This document shows positions 16,777 through 21,929 of a stretch of DNA of 21,929 bases, one piece after another. Numbering within the stretch: the first letter of the stretch is position 1; each line of letters starts with the position of its first letter. Origin of the DNA: Mesaphorura yosii. Lineage: Eukaryota; Arthropoda; Collembola; Poduromorpha; Tullbergiidae. The translations under genes and the position numbers were made by a program. The stretch lies in assembly GCA_009869945.1 (NCBI GenBank), contig WIXG01000785.1, positions 1 to 21,929 of the forward strand. Reading direction: 5' to 3'. The notes below the pieces were generated by a model that ran no database searches, had not been told where the DNA came from, and saw only the letters and a program-made list of their open reading frames with translations.

Positions 16777-17725
16777 TCAGCGTGTATTTGCGTCAATCCA
16801 ACTTCTAAAGTAAGCGACGGAACTGTAGACACCTGGCTTGCCAGCAACACCACAGACATGGGATCCCCAAGACACGATCCCCACTAACGTGCCGGTGGGT
16901 GACAGGAGCGGGCCACCTGAATCTCCTCGACACGCGTTGCGTCCTGCATCCCAGCCAGCGCAAATCATACCCGGCAAAATGGGAAAGGGCGAATGAGCAG
17001 ATCTACAGGCAGCATCGGATACTATGGGAACCATGACACGCATGATGTTCGTGGGTTGAGACAATCCAGTTGGAGAGACAGTGCCCAGGCCAGCTACTAC
17101 GGCGGTGGCACCGGGTGGCGAAGTTGATCCTTGCGCGGCTAGAGGAACGGGTGCCACGTACCCGTTGAATTGGAACGGAGTCCCCATCCGCCAGACGGCG
17201 ATATCATTGACAATTGTTTTTCTGGAAACAGTGGCAACAGGGTCATGAGATCATATCAACCTAAATATAGGCGGAAGCCAGGGACCTGATTTGACACTTA
17301 CGGGTTGTAGCTGGGATGTATCCGAATTTCGACGACTGTTCTCCTCTGTCGGCTCCACTCGTTCGCCAACACATTAGTCTGCCCGGCCACCACTTGGAAT
17401 TGATTGGCAGGAAAGGTGGAGCAGTGGGCAGCTGTCACGATCCAGTTGGCATTGACGATGGAGCCACCACAAAAATGAGATCCACGAAGAATTTGGACAT
17501 ACGACGGGAATTCACCGAGGCCTACATCGAGTTTTGTACATGTTGGTAAGGCATGCGGAGAATAAAAAAGAGTCACAAATGCAAGAACTTACGTGCCAGG
17601 CTTCCGCCTATAATCCGAACCGATGAATGGGCAAACTGCTTCTCTCTTGGAACGAAAGGCGAGGCCACGGTGGGCCCAGCGATGGAGGAAATAGTGAAGA
17701 TGATGAGAAATTTCATTGCAGACAT
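16777..17725 (-). CDS. Secreted chymotrypsin-like (S1A) serine protease zymogen
   Basis: Three exons (17725-17593, 17521-17302, 17221-16777) with introns of 71 and 80 bp in phases 1 and 2 join to 265 aa. A signal peptide (1-22) and short propeptide precede the activation site SSVR|IIGG (cleavage after Arg37). The catalytic triad is present: His77 in TAAHC, Asp124 in NDIAVW and Ser219 in RGDSGGP. Six cysteines match the three standard disulfides of the family. The residue at the base of the S1 pocket (189 in chymotrypsin numbering, six before the catalytic Ser) is Asn213, in DAGRNACRGDS, instead of trypsin's Asp or chymotrypsin's Ser. Classic trypsin specificity is therefore unlikely, although the S1-wall glycines are kept. 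The GWG after the middle of the domain is GLG. It is probably a digestive or extracellular protease. TATA box at 17772-17779. Confidence 0.95.
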
Positions 17726-17771
17726 GGTCGGTTGCTTCGGAAATACTATTGCCCCTTCGAGTGCTTTGCAG

Positions 17772-17779
17772 CTTTTATA
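17772..17779 (-). promoter_or_regulatory. TATA box of the serine protease gene
   Basis: TATAAAAG on the minus strand lies 47 bases before the ATG at 17725, predicting a very short 5' UTR of about 20 bases. Confidence 0.75.
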
Positions 17780-18235
17780 CGCCTCCAATGCGGGCATCCC
17801 ATTCATTCGGCCATCAAATTCTCCGTTTGTACAAGATTTTATCGGAAATTCAATCTTTCCGACGAATTTGATGGACAATGACAAAATGAGACAGAATGCA
17901 TTCTGGCTTAATTCATTGCTACTCGACTCATGATCCATAGGAAAGGCAATGACATCAACCTTGACATTTAGCATACATCTAGAGCCAGACATTCTTGGTA
18001 ACCACGTAAACATATGGCTGGTACAAAGCCACACTCTGTGCAGATTGTTGAAATGCAAATTTCCTTCAAGTTGAATGCTGCCATCCTGAGGATTGCATTT
18101 CAACATTCACCACTTGATAACCAATTCAATTCCACAGCAACTGAGAATAACGTGAGCAAGTTGAGGGGTTTCCAACGTTTCAGCAATGACTAAAGTATCT
18201 AACAACAAGCCTCTTTCTTTTTGCCTTGTGTGCAG
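17780..18235. other. Intergenic and possible intron sequence
   Basis: A 177-aa minus frame spans 17573-18106, but its upper part precedes the TATA box of the protease gene and has no domain, so I treat it as chance. The final part (CTCTTTCTTTTTGCCTTGTG then TGCAG) is a strong polypyrimidine tract and acceptor for the glycoamylase-like gene. A first exon for that gene (signal peptide) was not found. Confidence 0.4.
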
Positions 18236-18899
18236 TTTCGGCTTACCAACAAATCCCAAAACACGATGCCTTGGTGCCCCGAAACTTGAGCGAGCTGCCT
18301 TCAGATTCTTCTGGGAACAAGCTGATCCCAATTCTGGCCAAGGAAACGATCGGGGCATCAGGAGCTGAAAATCCGCGAGGCATGGCCAACATTGCCGCAA
18401 TTGGTTTTGGCCTGGCGGTGTTAGCAATTGCGTATGAGCGAAACTACATGGACCGGACTGAGATTTTCCATCGGATTGAAAACACACTCGAATTCATCCT
18501 CGATGGGCGCCTCGACGGTAACGAAGGCTTCTACTATCATAACGTCAACATGACCAGCGGTGTGGAATTCCGAAATCTCATCCAAGGACACTGCACTGCT
18601 CCTCGGAGGTGAGATCACAGTCCGCAATTATTTTTCCGGAGTGAAACACATTGTGGTTATGGCCACCGAGATCTATGACCGATGGAATTTCGGATGGACG
18701 CTGAACGGATCCGATTTCCTGAGCACTGGCTGGTATCCGGAGTCGGGATTCATCGTGTATTGCTGGAATCAGTACTGTGAACTCATGATTTTTCTGCTGC
18801 AGGCGATTGGTTCAACAACCCATCCAATTCCTTCCAGACACTGGGATCTCTTTTCACGTGAGCTGTTTACATACCAAAACTACACATACATTGATGGCG
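18236..18899 (+). pseudogene. Decayed bacterial-type glycoamylase-like gene (PF10091, GH144-related)
   Basis: Read across three frames, this stretch follows the glycoamylase-like domain of bacterial PF10091/GH144-type glycoside hydrolases almost continuously. LERAAFRFFWEQADPNSG (frame of 18285) is followed by GASGAENPRGMANIAAIGFG and the ERNY...TLEFILDG and GFYYHNVNMTSG blocks (frame of 18226). Then come SEISSKDTALLLGGEITVRN and the TGWYPESGF, WNQYCELMIFLLQAIGS and THPIPSRHWDLF blocks (frame of 18560). Frame changes fall near 18338 and 18565, where no GT-AG intron can fit. The exon ends at GGCG|GTAAGG (18899), and the next family block (PLF.HQYSHAW) is not found before oppositely oriented sequence begins. 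The gene is thus truncated as well as frameshifted. It starts at a TTTGCCTTGTGTGCAG acceptor, so it had acquired introns. The family degrades glucans such as beta-1,2-glucan in bacteria; the activity here is presumably lost. Confidence 0.75.
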
Positions 18900-19096
18900 G
18901 TAAGGCTGTGGCGTCAGTGTTGGCATGCCGGTTCGACAAAAACATGTCCTCCGTGAAGGATTCGTCATGGAGTGCCGGAGAAGGCTTCGAAATATCATAC
19001 GAGTAGTAACCTCGCACTCTCCCGGCAATCGCCGCCAAATTGACGGTGATTCCCTCGTCGCTCTCCGGAAAATCGTACAGGAAGTATGTTTTCGCC

Positions 19097-19362
19097 TGAT
19101 CTCGAGCAGAGTTTCAACGCTGCTAATGGCCACGACGTGTTCGGTGACGTTCGCCACAATTCGGAGGAGTTCGTCCGATTCCGACGGCGAAGCCCGTGAT
19201 TTTCTTCGAGAACGCCTGATTGGCGGCGAGCGTCGTGAGCATGGGGTCGTTAGCCTCGCCGTCGGTGTACACAATCATGACCTGCGCTTGATCCCGGGTT
19301 TCGTTCCGGGCTCCAAAGAGGCTGATGGATTCCAGAAACGCGAGATTGTATTTATTGCTCAA
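19097..19362 (-). pseudogene. Truncated, frameshifted von Willebrand A-like domain
   Basis: The minus frame from 19362 reads SNKYNLAFLESISLF, then QAQVMIVYTDGEANDP, then KITGFAVGIG, the second half of a VWA domain (the TDG loop and the VGIG strand). After VGIG the family continues with ELLRI...N.TEHVV..DSVETL, and exactly this (DELLRIVANVTEHVVAISSV) appears in another frame from about 19180 to 19097. There is therefore a one-base frameshift near 19180. The first half with the metal-binding DxSxS motif is missing. Upstream lies the ORF 19352-19927 in yet another frame. It is a relic or a mis-assembled exon. Confidence 0.5.
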
Positions 19363-19927
19363 AGAATTCCTCCACTATAGCGTCATACATTTTATTGATT
19401 GCACAACCCTCCAGGCTACAGCACCCATTTGCGAACTTTATCTCCTTCAACTCGCTATCAGCACCTTCCATTGCAGCCTTGATGGCCTTGACCGCAATCT
19501 CCACCCACACGCCAGGATTCCGGTCAACAGAACCTTCTCCGAGTGCGCCCCTGTTTCGAGCGAATGTCCCCATGCAGGCTGTCACCAACCCTTGAAACTG
19601 CGCTGCAGAATTCGAATCACCCGCCTTGCTCAGAAAATCGTTCCACTTTAACCGCCGACCTCCTACATTGACTTTGTACCAAAATGGCGGGTTGGGTCCC
19701 ACACTCATCTGGTAATGCATCGCAAATAGTTGTTGGACAAAGAAATTCGAGTCCTGCCCGATCTCCAGCTCCCGCTCCTCCCAAACTCTCCCGAGATTCG
19801 TTTCTGCCAACTCAATCAACTCGGCGGTCACTTTGCTCAGTTCGTGATCGGCGCCTAGAATGGCCACGTTACGCGTTTGGGAATCTTTGAGCTTGACTAG
19901 TGCTCCTTCGTCATCAGTCCCGACCAA
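19352..19927 (-). CDS. Unrecognised protein, 5' end open (possibly a 3' exon)
   Basis: A long minus frame of about 191 codons ends in TAA at 19352-19354. It has no ATG at its upper end; the frame is open up to about 19937, where an AG could be an acceptor, so this is probably a final exon. Composition is convincingly coding: DSQTRNVAILGADHELSKVT, then a run of helices, NVGGRRLKWNDFLSKAGDS, NRGALGEGSVDRNPGVWVEI, and a final CCSLEGCAINKMYDAIVEEF. I recognise no domain. AATAAA overlaps the stop codon (19351-19356 region) and another lies upstream, so the transcript could end here. Its position immediately before a frameshifted VWA fragment suggests the two might have been one protein (secreted VWA type), but no intron can join them. 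Confidence 0.5.
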   Translation of the reverse strand: MVGTDDEGALVKLKDSQTRNVAILGADHELSKVTAELIELAETNLGRVWEERELEIGQDSNFFVQQLFAMHYQMSVGPNPPFWYKVNVGGRRLKWNDFLSKAGDSNSAAQFQGLVTACMGTFARNRGALGEGSVDRNPGVWVEIAVKAIKAAMEGADSELKEIKFANGCCSLEGCAINKMYDAIVEEFFEQ

Positions 19928-20479
19928 CCATAACGCCCAGCTTGCTTGTGTATGTTATAAATTAACGTAATGGCGCGTTGTTAACTGCTGAATAGTCCAA
20001 ATACGACTTGAGTTTATTGAATCATACATGGGGTTTATATACTCTTGACAGTCATTTGAACGTATCTACAAAAGTGCTTGGTTAAATCTCCCCCGCAATC
20101 AAGACTCTCACGTCAGGTTCCAGTCCACGATTCAATCCCCAGTCGCAAGTTGAGATCTCAATCTTGACTTAATCTGAGTCAATAAAATTCTTGGGTGCTG
20201 AAAGAAATAATGAGGGAACAGAGGGAGATTATTCAGTGTCATAAAAAGAGTCACTGAATTACAAAATCAACAAAATGCAAATTTCTCTCTTCCATGAACC
20301 AATTTGGCGGGCGTTAAATCTATACTACGAATTAAGCGGGCCACACGTTGACGTTGCGTAGTGCTCGAGTCACTCAAAGCGTACCCACTTCATGTCACCA
20401 GCGCCTCGCAGTTCGTTAACTCGTACTGGAGCGATTCTCCCGTGCAAGACAAGTATGCGAAATGAGTACACTTCGATCT
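19928..20479. other. Intergenic region without recognised gene
   Basis: I see no coding signal. Orphan polyadenylation hexamers occur on both strands (TTTATT at 20013-20018, AATAAA near 20180) and TTTATATA near 20034, but no matching gene. Frames at 20390-20575 on the minus strand are antisense to the fucosyltransferase relic. Confidence 0.35.
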
Positions 20480-21096
20480 CCACGTAAGGGTCATCCTCGG
20501 TGGACAGACTACAGCGTCGGGAAGTTCAAAATATTCGCGATGCTCGTGTCCAACTGTAAAGCCTACAATGGCCAATGAAATACCCTCAAGGGCTGACTAG
20601 GTTCATTTACGTCGATGTTTATGGAAAATGCGGTGGTTTGTCGTGCGGCTCCTGACAAAACATTGAAGAATGTTCGCGAATACAAATGCTATCTCGCATA
20701 TGATAATTCCAACTGCCAGGACTATGTAACAGAGTAATTGCAACGGAACGGCTTCAAGTGAGCGAAATAAATTTGGCTCATTATAGTATCTGAACAAAGT
20801 GGTCTGATATGTGGTCGCCTTCGCCTTCAGAAATAACGTCATCCCAGTCGTGATGGGAGTTCGGCCAGTCTTCTACCGGAATTACGCGCCCCAAAACTCG
20901 TACATCCACGTGCAGGATTTCCAGTCCCCACAGGCGCTGGCGGCGTACTTGCACGCGGTCGCGTCCAGTCCGAGGATGTACAAGGAATACTTTTAGTCCA
21001 GAGGCAGGGACGAATTTGGGGTACGGCTCTGCAGCGTGTGCGCAATGCTGTACTATGACGAAGGTTCGCCTCCACCTCCGCCAGCAATACGTCCAG
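20480..21096 (+). pseudogene. Decayed alpha-1,3-fucosyltransferase (GT10)
   Basis: The C-terminal catalytic half of a GT10 alpha-1,3-fucosyltransferase, a Golgi enzyme that transfers fucose from GDP-fucose, can be followed block by block. These are KIFAMLVSNCKAYNG (family W.VSNC...NG), MKYPQGLTRFIYVDVYGKCG, GLSC, NVREYKCYLAYDNSNCQDY and VTE*LQRNGFK. A proper 73-bp intron (20758-20830, AA|GTGAGC to CTTCAG|A) follows, then NNVIPVVMG, YAPQNSYIHVQDFQSPQALA, YLHAV..SPRMYKEYF and LCSVCAML. The disruptions are a frame change near 20573, another near 20640, TAA at 20735-20737 where the family has Lys (TEK), and TAG at 20994-20996 where TGG (Trp) is expected. The N-terminal stem and membrane anchor are absent. 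The correct splice sites show it descends from a normal host gene. Confidence 0.78.
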
Positions 21097-21321
21097 TACA
21101 ATGGCTTCCAAAGTTCAAAGTACAGGCGCAGAGCAAGAACCTACTTTGCATACTCAAAGACCACTGGTATTCGCAGCGCCAGCACACACACATTTTAAGC
21201 AAAGTCTCGACTGATCCATTGCTCCCACTTACAAATTCCTTGAAAGTTGCAAAATTGCACAAATACATACATTAAGCGAATTGCTACTTATTCTAATGAG
21301 AAGTTTCTTATTATCCTATGT

Positions 21322-21327
21322 TTTATT
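21322..21327 (-). terminator. Polyadenylation signal of the small peptide gene
   Basis: AATAAA on the minus strand (TTTATT on +), about 115 bases past the stop at 21442. Confidence 0.55.
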
Positions 21328-21441
21328 CAAATTAGAGCTCGAAAAATGACAAGTTACAATTTTGGAAACTGTTGAACTCAGAACTCAGATTAAAAGCAGG
21401 TGTCCACCCACTGAGCTTGTCCAATCCTGTCGTCCGTCATC

Positions 21442-21653
21442 TTATTCGATTTCACGCTTTGCGAAGACACTTTTTGCAATGGGACCACCAACGCCGCCCT
21501 GTTCAATGTTCAATAGAGGCAAGTTTAGAGTAATGTATTCTACTTGCAAGTTAGATTCCGACTGCTACGTACGTAATCACTAGCCTGGCTCATGCCCACG
21601 AGCATGATCAACCCGATGACCAGAACTGCGTACATTTGCTTGACGAACTCCAT
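21442..21653 (-). CDS. Small secreted peptide precursor
   Basis: Two exons (21653-21573 and 21498-21442) are separated by a 74-bp intron with TAC|GTACGT donor and GAACAG|GG acceptor, phase 0. They encode 45 aa. MEFVKQMYAVLVIGLIMLVG, with a likely cut after MSQA, is a typical signal peptide. The remaining 21 or so residues, SDYGGVGGPIAKSVFAKREI plus Glu, would be the mature peptide or a precursor with a basic KR site. There are no cysteines. A TATA box (21733-21740) lies 80 bases before the ATG, and AATAAA is at 21322-21327, so a complete small gene is well supported although no homologue is recognised. It could be a neuropeptide-like, antimicrobial or structural peptide; nothing in the sequence decides between these. 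Confidence 0.65.
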
Positions 21654-21732
21654 TTGTTTTGAAAACGATTTTGACTGCTACTGCTCGAACTTGGAAAAAA
21701 GTTGAATACAATTTTGCAGACAGGCGGAGTTT

Positions 21733-21740
21733 CTTTTATA
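21733..21740 (-). promoter_or_regulatory. TATA box of the small peptide gene
   Basis: TATAAAAG on the minus strand, identical to the octamer in front of the serine protease gene, predicts a start near 21705. Confidence 0.65.
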
Positions 21741-21929
21741 TCAAACTAATTAAGACGAAGTAAATGTCGTGTCAGTGTTCCAGAAATTCGTCTACGCCAC
21801 ATACCCCCTTGCGGTAAAGAGACGAAGAAGACCCACCGAAGCACGTACGTCAAGTATAGCAGATTAATTTTGATAAACCAATAAAGTCAGCTTTGGTGTT
21901 GGATGTGGTGATCAATTTTTGCTGATTAC
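21741..21929. other. Window end, no gene recognised
   Basis: About 190 bases upstream of the peptide gene. They contain CCAATAAAGTC (21879 region), which is an AATAAA on the + strand, but no + strand gene is visible ahead of it. Confidence 0.3.

Noticed and set aside
17573..18106. 177-aa minus-strand ORF as an extended protease N-terminus
   Set aside because: The signal peptide starts at the internal ATG (17725), and a TATA box at 17772-17779 lies inside the would-be coding sequence.
18330..18580. Frame changes in the glycoamylase-like gene explained by tiny introns
   Set aside because: No GT-AG pair of feasible length fits between the overlapping conserved blocks.
20120..20150. tRNA-like T-loop (ATTCAATCCCC)
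   Set aside because: No matching stems, A box or acceptor arm could be found on either strand.
20603..20842. 79-aa minus-strand ORF with a hydrophobic stretch
   Set aside because: It is antisense to the fucosyltransferase relic; the hydrophobic run comes from the complement of conserved GT10 codons.
1..21929. Bacterial contig, CRISPR array or operon-type defence system
   Set aside because: Spliced genes, TATA boxes, AATAAA signals and LINE relics occur throughout, and no direct-repeat array or co-oriented gene cluster with short spacing is present.

Overview
This is animal nuclear DNA, most likely from an arthropod. The evidence is short GT-AG introns (42-80 bp), genes on both strands with their own TATA boxes and AATAAA signals, secreted proteins with signal peptides, LINE remnants, and a short (TTAGG)n-like tract of the insect/collembolan telomere type. 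The species is not identifiable. A springtail-like genome rich in horizontally acquired enzymes would fit, but that is inference.

Layout. 1-800: LINE reverse-transcriptase remnant. 1521-2549: intact intronless fungal-type class 3 secreted lipase. 3523-4392: intact intronless phytanoyl-CoA dioxygenase-like enzyme. 4678-5184, and perhaps to about 6380: a second LINE remnant. 6960-7600: two convergent genes, a small Cys-containing C-terminal exon (+) and a Gly/Val-rich structural protein (-) with an in-frame TAG. 8125-8312: hAT-like transposase scrap. 8773-9180: secreted eight-cysteine protein (-). 10020-10710: GC-rich island and a doubtful small two-exon gene. 10774-13212: tandem duplication carrying two small membrane proteins with PPxY motifs. 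13454-13910: two orphan exons, one like the tyrosine-kinase C-lobe (+) and one like acid sphingomyelinase (-). 14768-15280: two-EF-hand protein (-). 16777-17725: complete three-exon chymotrypsin-like serine protease (-). 18236-18899: decayed bacterial-type glycoamylase-like (PF10091/GH144-related) gene (+). 19097-19927: VWA-like fragment and an unrecognised ORF (-). 20480-21096: decayed alpha-1,3-fucosyltransferase (+). 21442-21653: small secreted-peptide gene (-) with a TATA box.

There is no operon logic. Genes are independent units, and several products (lipase, protease, eight-Cys protein, small peptides, Gly-rich protein) look secreted. Intact genes sit beside several frameshifted or truncated ones, so the region looks like turnover-prone accessory sequence. 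Some single-base disruptions could instead be assembly errors. The most novel items are the tandem PPxY membrane-protein pair and the decayed bacterial-type glycoside hydrolase. I see no CRISPR array, operon or convincing new multi-gene system.
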